Assembly: GCF_028858725.1 (NCBI RefSeq)
Contig: NC_084789.1
Coordinates: 41,571,594 to 41,635,593, forward strand
Direction of reading: 5' to 3'
Length of the DNA stretch: 64,000 bases
Origin: Colius striatus
Lineage: Eukaryota > Chordata > Aves > Coliiformes > Coliidae
The translations under genes and the position numbers were made by a program. The notes beneath the pieces were generated by a model. It did not search any database, was not told the DNA's origin, and saw only the letters and a list, made by a program, of their open reading frames with translations. How positions within the stretch are numbered: position 1 is the first letter of the stretch; each line of letters starts with the position of its first letter. Shown piece after piece: positions 1-9,850 of the stretch.

Positions 1-437
1 GCTACCGCCTCAAGCACCTCTCGCCCACCGACCCCGTGCTCTGGCTGCGCTCCGTGGACCGCTCGCTGCTGCTGCAGGGCTGGCAGGACCAGGGCTTCAT
101 CACGCCCGCCAACGTGGTCTTCCTCTACATGCTGTGCCGGGACGTCATCTCGGCCGAGGTGGCCACCGACCACGAACTGCAGGCAGTGCTGCTCACCTGC
201 CTGTACCTGTCCTACTCCTACATGGGCAACGAGATCTCCTACCCGCTCAAGCCCTTCCTGGTGGAGAGCTGTAAGGAGGCCTTCTGGGACCGCTGCCTCT
301 CCATCATCGACCTCATGAGCCCCAAGATGCTGCAGGTCAACGCCGACCCGCACTACTTCACGCAGGTCTTCGCCGACCTCAAGAAGGAGAGCGGCTCCGA
401 GGAGAAGGGGCGGCTGCTCATCGGCCTCGACCGGTGA
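1..437 (+). CDS. CDK5R1: CDK5 regulatory subunit 1 (p35), C-terminal part, partial at 5' edge
   Basis: p35 is the cyclin-like activator of CDK5, acting at neuronal membranes and the cytoskeleton; calpain cleaves it to p25. The reading frame is open from position 3 (the first two bases finish a codon) to a TGA at 435-437, giving 144 complete residues, about residues 164-307 of the 307-residue family member. From memory it is nearly identical to mammalian p35 over the cyclin-box-like CDK5-binding domain, including [29 protein letters not shown] and [15 protein letters not shown], and ends in GLDR like its orthologues. Substitutions cluster near the C-terminus. CDK5R1 is normally a single coding exon, and no splice site interrupts this part. 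The N-terminus, with the myristoylation and calpain sites, is outside the window. Third codon positions are almost all G or C. The convergent neighbour is MYO1D, as in human. Confidence 0.97.
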   Translation, partial: YRLKHLSPTDPVLWLRSVDRSLLLQGWQDQGFITPANVVFLYMLCRDVISAEVATDHELQAVLLTCLYLSYSYMGNEISYPLKPFLVESCKEAFWDRCLSIIDLMSPKMLQVNADPHYFTQVFADLKKESGSEEKGRLLIGLDR

Positions 438-1090
438 GCGCCGGCCGGGCCCCGCCGGGGATGCTCCGGGCGCCGGCCCCGCTCGGCCCGGCCGTGCTCC
501 AGCCAGTCCCCGGGGGAACGGCGGGGCCGCTGCCGCCCCCCTGGGCCCGGCCTTCGGCGGGGAGCGGGGGGGGGGACCGGACACGGAGCGAGGAGGGGAG
601 CGGGGGGGATCGTTCGCCGCCCCGTCGTGCGGGCGCAGGGGCTCCCGCAGCCGAGCGGAGGAGGGGGCGCCCCGAGCCCCGCGTTGCGGAGCGGGACTGG
701 AGCCGCCGTGCGGGGCCGCTCAGCGCATCGCCGAGACAAAGGGCGGGCTGCGGGGCGCGGCGGCGCCGGGGCGAGGGAACGGAGAGGAGGAGAAAGAAAC
801 GCGGTAAAGGCTTCCCCGAGGCGGCCGAGCGGGGCCGATCGTTACCGGCGGAGCGGCGGTAACGGGACACAGACGGGGCCCGGCCCCGCTTCCCCCCCCC
901 CCGGGCTCCCCCATCCTCCCTCCCCTTTAATTTATTTTCTTTGGAGAGACTCGAGGTTCCCGAGCGGGGCTGGGTTCTGGGGAATCGCTACTGTCATGGC
1001 ATCAATGTGAAACGTCTTGTTCCCATCGTGCACTGACCATGAGTGTTGTGTAAAGGACCCCGTGAGTGTGCAAGCGAGGAAGGACTCTAC

Positions 1091-1098
1091 ATGCTGCT
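1091..1098 (+). promoter_or_regulatory. Overlapping miR-103/107 and miR-15/16 seed matches in the CDK5R1 3' UTR
   Basis: ATGCTGC (1091-1097) is complementary to nucleotides 2-8 of miR-103/107. TGCTGCT (1092-1098) is complementary to nucleotides 2-8 of the miR-15/16/195 family. Both families are reported regulators of human CDK5R1. A second TGCTGCT is at 2056-2062. Seed matches are short, so function is inferred. Confidence 0.45.
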
Positions 1099-1371
1099 AT
1101 CTGAGGACTTTAGAACAACGACAACAACAAAACAAAACCAAGAAACCACAAAAACAAACTCACTAACCTACGGGAGGGGGGGAGAGAAAGAGGAAAAAAG
1201 AACCCAAGGACAATCCCTTCTTTATTCTTTCATTGTTGCTTTTGCAGTGGTATGGCGCATGCAAACAGGAGCATTTTGTGTCTTCAGAGCAAAAAACACG
1301 GAAAAAGGCAAAAAAAACCACGTTAAAAAACAAAACTGGAGGAGAAAAAAAAAACCTGAATGAGAGAGATG

Positions 1372-1720
1372 GCTGGGAAAAAAATGTGACAGCCAGAGCT
1401 GGCTGGAAAAATGGCACCCAGGGATGATGGCTGGGAGATAACTGCACCCAGGGATGATGGCTGGGAGATGACAGCACCCAGGGATGATGGCTGGGAGATA
1501 ACAGCATCCAGGGATGATGGCTGGGAGATGACAGCACCCAGGGATGATGGCTGGGAGATAACTGCATCCAGGGATGATGGCTGGGAGATAACAGCACCCA
1601 GGGATGATGGCTGGGAGATAACTGCACCCAGGGATGATGGCTGTATAAAAATGACACCCAGAGCTGTCTGGAAAATGATACCCAGAGAGGATGGCTGGAA
1701 AATAACGACAACCAGAGATG
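1372..1720 (+). repeat. 30-bp minisatellite in the CDK5R1 3' UTR (8 near-perfect copies plus degenerate flanks)
   Basis: GGGATGATGG begins at 1421, 1451, 1481, 1511, 1541, 1571, 1601 and 1631, an exact 30-bp period. Differences are mostly at CACCCA/CATCCA and at one T/C/G position after GATAAC or GATGAC. Degenerate relatives (AGAGCTGGCTGG, AGAGAGGATGGCTGG) lie on both sides. Because 30 is divisible by three, several frames stay open and give spurious repetitive ORFs on both strands. Confidence 0.95.
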
Positions 1721-1990
1721 GCTGTAGGATTGTCACCCAGGCTGCCTGTAGGATTGTCACCCAGCTGGCTGTATGGTTGCTACCCAGACTGCCTGTAGGA
1801 TTGCCACCCAGCTGCCTGTAGGATTGCCACCCAGGCTGCCTGTAGGATTGTCACCCAGCTGCCTGTAGGATTGCCACCCAGCTGCCTGTAGGATTGCCAC
1901 CCAGCTGCCTGTAGGATTGTCACCCAGCTGGCTGTATGGTTGCTACCCAGGCTGCCTGTAGGATTGCCACCCAGCTGCCTGTAGGATGCC
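1721..1990 (+). repeat. 23/24-bp minisatellite adjoining the 30-bp array (11 copies plus a partial)
   Basis: The unit is about CTGCCTGTAGGATTGCCACCCAG, 23 or 24 bp. A distinct variant, CTGGCTGTATGGTTGCTACCCAG, occurs at the third and tenth positions, so a block of about seven units may have been duplicated. The shared CACCCAG tract and the graded sequence at 1660-1720 suggest that this array and the 30-bp array arose from one ancestor. It ends at the GC-rich stretch near 1990. Confidence 0.93.
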
Positions 1991-2454
1991 CCGTGCCCAG
2001 GAGGCGCCGGCAGCGCGGTGCCGCAGCGCTGAGCCCGGCAGGCCCAGGCACCTCCTGCTGCTTCTGGCTTTTAACCATTCTCGATTTTTTCCTCTGTGTG
2101 TGTGTTTTCTTTCCCCCTCCGTGTGCACAGCTGTGGCTGGGTTCAGGCCCGTGGGGCGTTTCAGAGGGAGGGATGCTGTGGCCGCTGCCCGTGGGACCCC
2201 GCTGACACCGTTGTCTGTACAGACCTTTTTCTTTTCCTCTCTCATTTTTTTTAGTGCAATCTCTTCTGTAGCTCTTTGTTGACCAAATTGGTGGGTGTTG
2301 TTACTGGATTAATTTATACTCGTCTCACTGTGTGTGTGTGGTGTGTTTGTAGGTGTGTGTGGTGGATAACCCGGCGCCTGTGTCGTGGGGCTCCGTGTGC
2401 CTGCCATCTACCCCCCACCCCTTCTTTTTATTTATTTTTGTACTGTGCTGATGA

Positions 2455-2460
2455 AATAAA
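2455..2460 (+). terminator. CDK5R1: CDK5R1 poly(A) signal AATAAA
   Basis: A canonical AATAAA follows an AU-rich segment with overlapping ATTTA. It is the first canonical signal after the stop codon, and cleavage would fall near 2475. A strong GU-rich downstream element is not obvious. Confidence 0.75.
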
Positions 2461-2475
2461 ACTGCACTGACCATC

Positions 2476-2734
2476 CATTACCCGGCAGCAGCTCATGGCA
2501 GGCTCTTTTCTGCATCTCCCCCCCTCCCCTCCCCTCTCCTTCCCCTCCCCTGGGGAAATTGGCTTTGCTGCTGTGGGCTTTAAGGCCTCGGGGTCAGCCC
2601 CGGGCTGGGAGGGCTGCAGGGCTGGGGAGGAGCCTCCCAGCAGCCTGGGGTGACGCACGGGGTGCTGGGGATGCCCAGGCTCCCCATCCCTGCATCGTGT
2701 TCCCGGGGCAGAAAGGGGCAGCAGCACCGTGGAT
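2476..2734. other. Short intergenic gap between convergent CDK5R1 and MYO1D
   Basis: About 260 bp lie between the two inferred cleavage sites. There is a C-rich tract (about 2516-2552) and otherwise GC-rich unique sequence. I see no gene or repeat here. Confidence 0.6.
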
Positions 2735-4596
2735 GCAGCTCCTGGGGGGTTGTTTATTGCGGTGAAGGATGGAAACCAGAGCCCAGGTGCAGCATAGTAG
2801 AGGGATTGTTTGATTTACTGCTTTTTTACACGTTAAAATACCGGCAATTCAACTCCCCCAGAGGTTCATTGCAGCATTGGATCATTGCAGCAGCATTGCC
2901 CCAGGCTGAAGAGCAAAACCCCATTCAGGGCTAGTTAATTTATGGGAATAATCAGGAATATATACTTTATATATCTCTATATATCTCTCTCTCTATAAAA
3001 CCAGAACAGGAACAGCTACATTTCATAAAGACACATCTCATCACCTCCAATGTTGCCATCTCGTAGGTTGGACCTGCCCTGCACTTGCTCGCAGGGCCCA
3101 CGGAGCTCCTGCTGCTGCCTGGCTGCAGGTCGCTGCTCCTGGGGCAGGGCTGGCCAAGGAGGTGCAGAAAGCGAGGAGTGCAAGGAGAAAGGCACAGCAG
3201 CAGCCGGGTTTCTGCCTTCTGGAGCTTTCCTGGGAGGAGGCAGACGCGGGCTGGGCTGTCCCGAGGCGCTGGCGGCGAGGAGCTGGTGCTGGGGGCTACA
3301 GGAGGAGGTGCAGGGGCCTCGCTGGTCCTGAGCCGCTCGTGGGAGGTGCTTGACAAGGTGAGGAGCCCTTGGTGTGGCTGGGCTGGGGTGGTGGGTGACT
3401 TGGCCAGGAGCTGGAGGAGCTGCTTCCTGAGGATGTGGGTTGGACCTGACGAGCAGAGCTCTCTGTGCAGGATCCCCCCATGCAGGATCCCTCCACACTC
3501 TGGGGCTTGGTGTGGCACAGTCCCTGTGTCCGTGGCTTTGGGAAACCCTCCCCTGACAGGCTGGCAGGTGAGAAGCCCTTTCCAGGCTTCCCAGTTCTTC
3601 CCATGCTCATCAAAGCTGCGCTCCCTGGGCTGGAGGTGGGTGATTCCTAGGCTGGGCTCCCCCCACCAGCCCTGCTGCAGATCCTGACCTGACCAGCAGT
3701 GCCAGGACTCAGCACACACAGCCCCACGATGCAGCAGAAATGAAGAGCTCCTTAGTCTGTGGAGCCCTCTTGCAAACACCCAGCTCCAGCTTGGCTGGGT
3801 TTGGGTGCCACTGGAGAAGCCACGGTGCCACCCATGGAGGGTGGAGGGAGGGATGGAGAGAGGGGCATGGATGGATGTGCCCAGAGGTTCAGTGTGAAGC
3901 CAAAGAGCTGCAGCCTCAGCCCCCAGCACCGGGGCTCAGCATTCAGCCACTTGGTCTGAACAGGACCACTGGCTTTTCAGGTCATTGGAGAGGGTAATTA
4001 AGGCAGAATGCTGCAGGATTAAAGGCATAAAAGCTCTGCACTGTCCCACTCTCCGTTCTGGCAGTGGGCCTGCCCCCAGCCCGGGGCTCTCGGTGGCTTC
4101 CTGAGCTCAGGCAGCGGCCGGGGCTGTGTTCCCCGCTGGCGTGTGCTGGGCGGTGGAAGGTGCAGGCTCAGCCCCTCCAGCCCCCACCTCGCCGGGGCTG
4201 GGGCTTGCAGCACGGGGCTCCCTGAGCCCAGGATCTTTGGTTCCTCAGCTGGAGGCTGCAGAATCTTGCAAAAAACAAAGGATACGCGAGATCTAACCCC
4301 AGGAGGGATCAGCAGAGGGTGTGAGAGCTGGCCGTGGGCAACGGGGGAAAGGGTGCAGGTGCCTATAGATGCACCTTCGGACCAGAAGCACTGTCCTGCT
4401 GCTCTGGCCCGTTCTGTGAGATGGATGCAGCTCACCGGCCGTTTTTAAGCCTTCACGTGGCGATCAAGCCCTCTCCGAGCCCGGGCTTTGTTCCACCTTT
4501 AGCGGCCGGTGCCCCAGTCCCAGCCGAGCGTGTCCGAGCGCATCCCGCGGCGGGGCCGGGGGCAGCGGCAGCCCCCGCTCGTGTCTCCTGCCCCCG
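2735..4596 (-). other. MYO1D: MYO1D 3' untranslated region
   Basis: This is about 1.86 kb from the stop codon to the inferred cleavage site. It includes a TATA/CT-rich simple stretch (about 2958-2997). A 320-codon open frame on this strand (2967-3929) has biased Ser/Pro/His/Leu-rich composition and no recognised domain, and I treat it as chance in GC-rich DNA. The extent depends on the poly(A) choice. Confidence 0.6.
2753..2758 (-). terminator. MYO1D: Probable MYO1D poly(A) signal AATAAA
   Basis: The + strand reads TTTATT, so the - strand has AATAAA. It is the only canonical signal I see between the MYO1D stop and CDK5R1. A variant AGTAAA lies at 2814-2819. It places the two convergent poly(A) signals about 290 bp apart. 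Confidence 0.6.
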
Positions 4597-4753
4597 TTAA
4601 TGCCCCGGCACGCAGAGCACGAAGCCCGAGCGGTGCTTGGTGAAGTCCGGCTGCGCCTGGCTGCTGCTGGTCTCCACGGCCACGGTGCATTTCCTCCCGT
4701 GCAGGCTGCAGGGCACCGGGTGTGCCACGCTCACGCGCAGGGGACGCCTCTCG
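4597..4753 (-). CDS. MYO1D: MYO1D last coding exon, residues 955(split)-1006 and stop
   Basis: The exon encodes the end of the TH1 tail. The acceptor AG is at 4755-4754, the first base completes Ser955 (AG|C), and the frame ends with TAA at 4597-4599. PVPCSLHGRKCTVAVET and QPDFTKHRSGFVL match the mammalian C-terminus. The first dozen residues (ERRPLRVSVAH) and the final ones (CVPGH) differ from mammals, making this the most diverged exon in the window. It is very rich in G and C at third positions. Confidence 0.95.
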
Positions 4754-5239
4754 CTGCCGGCAAAGGGAGGAGCGGGGTCAGGGGCGAGGGGCTGCCCGGG
4801 GGGCTGGGGGCTGGGGACGCCCCCAAACCTCAGCCCTCTGCCCCACCTGGAGGTGTCCCACGCAGGGAGATGTGTCCCCGTGGCTCTTGGTGGCCTCGGC
4901 TAATGGGTCTGATGCTGACAGCCCCTGCTCAGAGCTCAGGGACTGGAGGCCCAGCATGGAACAGCCAGCAGAAGCACAGGCAGGGCTGCTGGGTTTAGCA
5001 CTTCCCGCTCCAGGCAGACAGGCTCAGACAAAAGCTTGCCCCTGCAAAACGTGCCCCAGCTTTTTGACCCTTAAACCCAGCTTTGGTGCTAGAAGTGACT
5101 CTCGGGAGTCTCTGGCACACAAACGGGGTTTGCCTGGGCTCTTTGGGTCACCCACAGCATGGCCAGAGGGATGCTCATCCCTGCTCTGGGGTGTCCCCTC
5201 TGCAAGGGGGGACTAGATCACAGACTTCTCCTTGTACCA

Positions 5240-5630
5240 TAAGCAGAGGAAAGGCTGCAGGACCTGGGGCTGTTCAGCATGGGGAAGAGAAGGCTGAGAG
5301 GGGACCCATCAAGGCTGATCAATCCCTAAAGGTGGGTGTCAGAGCCTGGGGCCAGTGTTTGGTGTGTGGTGGCCAGTACCAGGACAAAGGGTGATGGGCA
5401 CAGGCTGGCACACAGGCAGTGCCACTGGCACAGGAGAAGCTCCTTTGGTGCTGAGGTGAGGGAGCCCAGGCTGCCCAGGGAGGGTGTGGAGGCTCCTCAG
5501 GAGGTTCCCAACCCCACCTGGACACGTTCCTGTGCCCCCTGAGCCAGGGGAAGCTGCTGGAGCAGGGCTGGGGCTGGAGCAGCTCTGCAGGGCCCTTCCA
5601 GCACTGTGGGACTGTGTGAAATCACAGCTG
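5240..5630 (+). mobile_element. CR1 LINE fragment (3' region)
   Basis: The sequence reads as the CR1 3' region: GGGGCTGTTCAGCATGGGGA, AGAAGGCTGAGAGGGGACCC, CAGGCTGCCCAGGGAGGGTG and CCTGGACACGTTCCTGTG. It closely resembles the copies at 28920-29310 (opposite strand) and 34545-34920. It is 5' truncated with no reverse transcriptase ORF. Confidence 0.85.
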
Positions 5631-7496
5631 CTCCCCAGGGCTGGGGATGAGAGGATATAGATAAAATGTGGCCAAGTTGCTGCACAAGCTCCAGCCAGGA
5701 GCCCTTTGCAGTGAAGAGCAGGTGAAGTGCATCAGGAGAGGGGATCTGTAGGAGAAGCACCTGCAGCAGCTCCAGCCACTCCCTCTGGGGAAGCAGGAGG
5801 AGACACTCCAGGCCTTGGCCTCTGGGAATCTGTCCTGGGACCTCACTTGCACTTCAGATTCCTCAGTTTGCAGCATTTCTCAGCATCACCCTGAGCAGCT
5901 GAAAGACCCAGTAGCCTCAGCTCCCCCCCTCCCTGTGCTCTGCATCTCTGCTCTGCTGCACTTAGCTCCCAGAGCCCAGCCCTTGAGCCACTGTCACAGC
6001 ATTTCCCCCCAGGTCCTTCCCACAGCACAGACTGTTTTGCTTCATCAACAGATTGTTTTGTGTCACACTTTGATGCAGCTTCTGAATGAGGAAGGTGCTC
6101 AGGGCTCCCAGCCCAGGAGCTGTTTGGTTGGAGGGGCCCTGGCAGGGCAGCAGCACACAAAGCCCTCACGTTGTCCCAGGTATTTAGTGCTGCTTTACTC
6201 TTGCCTCAGTGAGTTGAGGCTCAAATCCCTGCTTAGTTTGCTATTTTTACCAGGTCTTAAGAGAAGGAGCCCCAGGCGTGGAGGAGCCTCTGGGAGATCC
6301 CTGCCATCACGTGCCTGCAGAGCAGCTTCAGCGTGTCTGTGAAGTGCTAATGACCTCCCTCCTCTCCAGCATCAGTTATAGGTATGAAGACAGAGAGCTT
6401 GGTGCAGTTAATGGTCAAACCCTGCTGACCCTTCTGCACAGGGATGAGGAGCCCAAAGCAGGGGAGAGGAATGTCATTGACCTGCACTTTGACCACAGGC
6501 AGGAGCCAGCCTGGGAATCAGAAGGAAATCAGGTCATTGATGCATTTTGAGCCCTGTGGCTGTGAGACCGTGACTCATTCACCCTTGGTCACATGTTGCT
6601 TCTCCTCACGTGAGAAGAGGTTTCAGCTTCTGGGGGGGCACAGGACAGCTCTTGAGTGGCATCCAAGAGCAGCCCCCAGAGGGATCTGCAGTACTGCACT
6701 GGCACAGTGAGATTCTGCCAAGTGGCACAGCCAGGGGGACGCTTCCCCCAGGCAGAGTCTGAGCTGCAGATGGTCCAGTGGAAATCCAACAAAGTCCTTC
6801 AGAGACAAGGGCAACACCGAGTGAAAATACCCTCTGGGGATCACTGGTGCTCTGCAGGACCCTGATGGCAGCAGCAGCAGGGAGACAAGTCCCACTTCCA
6901 CTCAGAGCTGGGCTAAAAGCTGACTTTCCCTGCATGATCCCACCCTGGCACTTGGCTCTTCCACCTCCTCATCTGAGGAACACCACTCAGCTGGGGGAAG
7001 GTCCTTGGGGTGAAATGAAGGTGGCACAGAGTTTGCACTAGTTAATTCACTGCTTAATTTCAGGCCTGGACACACACCTCCCTTCACCCTCCATGCTTTC
7101 ATTCCTTAAGTACCTCAATGGTTCCTGCTATGTAATGAACCTGTGTGGATTACTTAGGAACATCTTCTGGCCTCCTGACAATTTGAAGGACCAAATGAGT
7201 CCTTTGCAGATGATCTCACTCAGTATCTGTTCATATTAACATTCAATGTTAACAGACATCACCACTTTGTGTCCTCTGTTCATTTATCAACATTCATTTG
7301 TATATATTCCTATTTATTAGTAGGAGAGGCAGAAAACCTTGTGATTTAAGGACTCCAGGGCAGAACTGAATGTGTTTCTGAGCCTTCTGCAGCTGAAGAC
7401 ACACGGTGCAGAGGGCTAAGTGACATGCCCCAGGTCCCACAAACCAGCACCAGAATGAAAACCCAAACCCAAGTGCTCTGTCAAGACGTTTAACCT

Positions 7497-7590
7497 GCCT
7501 GCCCAGGGAGTGTGGAGTCTCCTTGGGAGGTTCCCAAAGCCTCCTGGACACATTCCTGTGCCCCCTGAGCGAGGGGAACCTTGTCCTGAG
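7497..7590 (+). mobile_element. Short CR1 fragment
   Basis: CTGCCCAGGGAGTGTGGAGT, TTGGGAGGTTCCCAAAGCC and CCTGGACACATTCCTGTGC match the internal part of the same CR1 subfamily as 5240-5630. Both ends are truncated. Confidence 0.75.
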
Positions 7591-9300
7591 CATCTCTGGA
7601 AAGCTGGTGTGAGCTGCTGAGACAGCCAGGGAAGGGCTGGCAAAAGGGGAAGCAGCAGAGGAGAGATGACTCCCAGTGGGAGCAGAACACTGGCCTGTGA
7701 AATGGGAGAGTCTGGGCTGAGCATTTAATGTGGGAGCTGAGGGAAAACACGAGGCAAGTGGCACAGAAATGGCACCAGATGTCTGTCAGAGCCACTGAGC
7801 ACAAACAAACGTGGCCAGGGAGTGTGGGGAGAGAAATGGTGGAGGGGAAGAGTGCAGAAAGGGCAGAGGGAGTTTTGGTGAAGACAGAGGTGCAAGAGGA
7901 GAACCTGAAAGGAATGTTCAGCAGGTGATGCTTGAGAGCAGCCCCAGCTCACCTGGGGCCCTGGTGAGGTGTGAAAATGCAGCAGAGCCCAGAGATGAGA
8001 CTCTTCATGTCTCCCTGAGCTCTGTGAGGCAGCCCCAGGAACAGCAGCTGACCCCGACTGGCCAGTGCAGCCATGGAGCAGCCATGGAGCTCTTCTTAGG
8101 GAGCCAAATTTGGGTAGAAGAGGGCAAAGCTGAGTCCAGCAAGTGCCTGATTTTCCTGGCAACAAAGCAGAGGGATTGGAGTGAGGCTGAGCACGCCATG
8201 CAGTGTGAAACCAAGGCTCAGCAGGGACAAACCTAACGGGATGGATTCCCGAGAGCACTTGAACATCCAATCCTTGCAGAGTCTAGATGGAAGGCTCGTG
8301 CTGGAAAGGCACAGCATCACTGTGCACCACCTGGGGAAGGCTTCAGGAGAGCCTGCAGCTGCAAACAGGCTGTGAGGAAGCACTGGGAGCTGCAGAACTG
8401 TTACAGGGTGCAGAGGTCGGTGCTGCAGCCTCCGAGGGGCTCAGCCCTGACAGTAACACACAGATGGAGGCAGCCTATAAAACACAAACCAAAACAGCAG
8501 CAGCTACGTCCTGCACGAAGGAAATATGTAAGCAGCAGCAGAGAGAGAAACCAAAGAGGTCTAAAAAAAGGCAGCTTTCAAGGCTCTGCTTCCTACTGAC
8601 AACCAGAGACCGAAGTGATGCTGGGCAGCAGAGGCTGGGGCCCTGCGCTCTCCCGGCTATAAACGGGGACACAAACCGAGCTGGGTCTGCAACAACACTG
8701 GCTGGGGCACAGGTAATAAACACTGAGCTAGCTGAGCCACAGCTGTGTTGTTCTGAGGAGAGATAAGTGTGTGGGGCACGGGATATATCTCATCTGAGCA
8801 GCCGTGGCTTTCTGCAGCCTGCAGACAATGATACTGGGGGCACTGGGGCTGCAGGGGAAGGTGACAGCTCTCACTGGGAGAACTAAAGCCACAATGGAGA
8901 CCAAAAGCAGGAACATCCAGGCTCTCAACGTGTGCAAAGGTGAAACTGCACTGAAAAAGCTCAGGTGTGCAGTCTGTGTCACCTCAGGTGTGAGCTCTCA
9001 GCTGTGCCACAGACACCGGGGCTGTCCCAGCTTCATCTGCTCTGCTGCTGCCTCTTGGGTGCTGGGTCCCCCTTCCACAGGAGATTTACACACCTAGAGC
9101 ATAAACTTCCCTAAACAAGACTCTGGTGACAGCATCACCCCTGTGACTCCTGACACTTCATCCCTCTTTGTATCAGAGGGAGAAAACACCTTCTCCCACC
9201 CTGGCTTGTGTCTCTCTGGGAGGCCACAATCCTGTGTATGTGAGAGAATCATTGCACAGCCTCTTTGCCTCCAGGCACTGACTGCAGGGCTGTCAGCAGG

Positions 9301-9677
9301 GAATCACAGAACCATTCTGGTTGGCAAAGCCCTTGAAGCTGCTGCAGTGCCAGCCCTGCCCTCACCCTGCCCAGCCCAGCACTGACCCACAGCCCCCAGC
9401 ACCTCTGGGATCCCTGCAGGGCTGGGCACTCCCCCAGCTCCCTGGGCAGCCTGGCACAGGGGCTCACACCCCTCTCAGGGAAACAGTTCTGCCTCAGCTC
9501 CAATCTCACCTTCACCTGGGGCAACTTGAGCCTCTTTCCTCTTGTTCTTCATTACTGGGGAGCAGAGCCTGATCCCCAGCTCCTGCAGCCTCCTGTAAGG
9601 AGCTGCAGAGAGGGCTCCTGTCTTCCTTCAGCCTCCTCTCCTCCAGGCTCAACACCCCCATTCCCTCAGCTGTTCCT
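9301..9677 (-). mobile_element. CR1 LINE fragment with 3' end at 9301
   Basis: Read on the - strand it contains AGGAGAGGAGGCTGAAGGAA, TAATGAAGAACAAGAGGAAA, GGCTGCCCAGGGAGCTGGGG and a terminal AGAATGGTTCTGTGATTC, all typical of CR1 3' ends. It resembles the + strand copy at 23325-23580. No coding capacity remains. Confidence 0.85.
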
Positions 9678-9850
9678 CATCATTGAATGGCTTCAGCTGG
9701 CAGAGACCTTTCAGCCCATGGCATGCAGCCTCTGTCCCAGCCGTATCCACCACCAGCCCATTGCCCTCAGTGCAACACCCACCCGGCTCTGAAACACCCC
9801 CAGGGATGGTGACTCCACCTGACCTGTGCTCCAGCCCCTTCCCCAGCTCA
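9678..9850 (-). mobile_element. Second CR1 3'-end fragment abutting the first
   Basis: On the - strand it reads GAGTCACCATCCCTGGGGGT, CAGAGCCGGGTGGGTGTTGC and CTGCCAGCTGAAGCCATTCA, a CR1 3' terminus. It directly abuts the 5'-truncated end of the copy at 9301-9677. The outer boundary is approximate. Confidence 0.6.

Larger units (their letters stand above)
438..2475 (+). other. CDK5R1: CDK5R1 3' untranslated region
   Basis: This stretch runs from the stop codon to the first good poly(A) signal, about 2 kb. The first 460 bases are extremely GC- and CpG-rich and continue the CpG island of the coding exon. An A-rich part (about 1115-1360) and two adjoining minisatellites (1372-1990) follow, then TG-rich sequence around 2330-2370 and an AU-rich segment with overlapping ATTTA (about 2425-2440) just before the poly(A) signal. 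Mammalian CDK5R1 also has a long 3' UTR controlled by AU-rich elements and microRNAs. Short ORFs here are overlapping, low-complexity and non-conserved, so I do not call them genes. The 3' boundary is inferred. Confidence 0.8.

Noticed and set aside
434..1010. Long overlapping frames just after the CDK5R1 stop
   Set aside because: They are Arg/Pro/Gly-rich products of a CpG island read in several frames, with no homologue recognised.
1411..1821. Open frame of 136 codons with a repeated PRDDGWEI-type peptide, and antisense repetitive frames
   Set aside because: The frame is open only because the repeat period (30 bp) is divisible by three. Several frames on both strands are open, and it lies in the CDK5R1 3' UTR with no homologue I recognise.
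2967..3929. 320-codon open frame on the - strand
   Set aside because: It lies entirely in the inferred MYO1D 3' UTR, overlaps other open frames, has biased composition and no domain. Stops are rare in GC-rich DNA, so length alone is not evidence.
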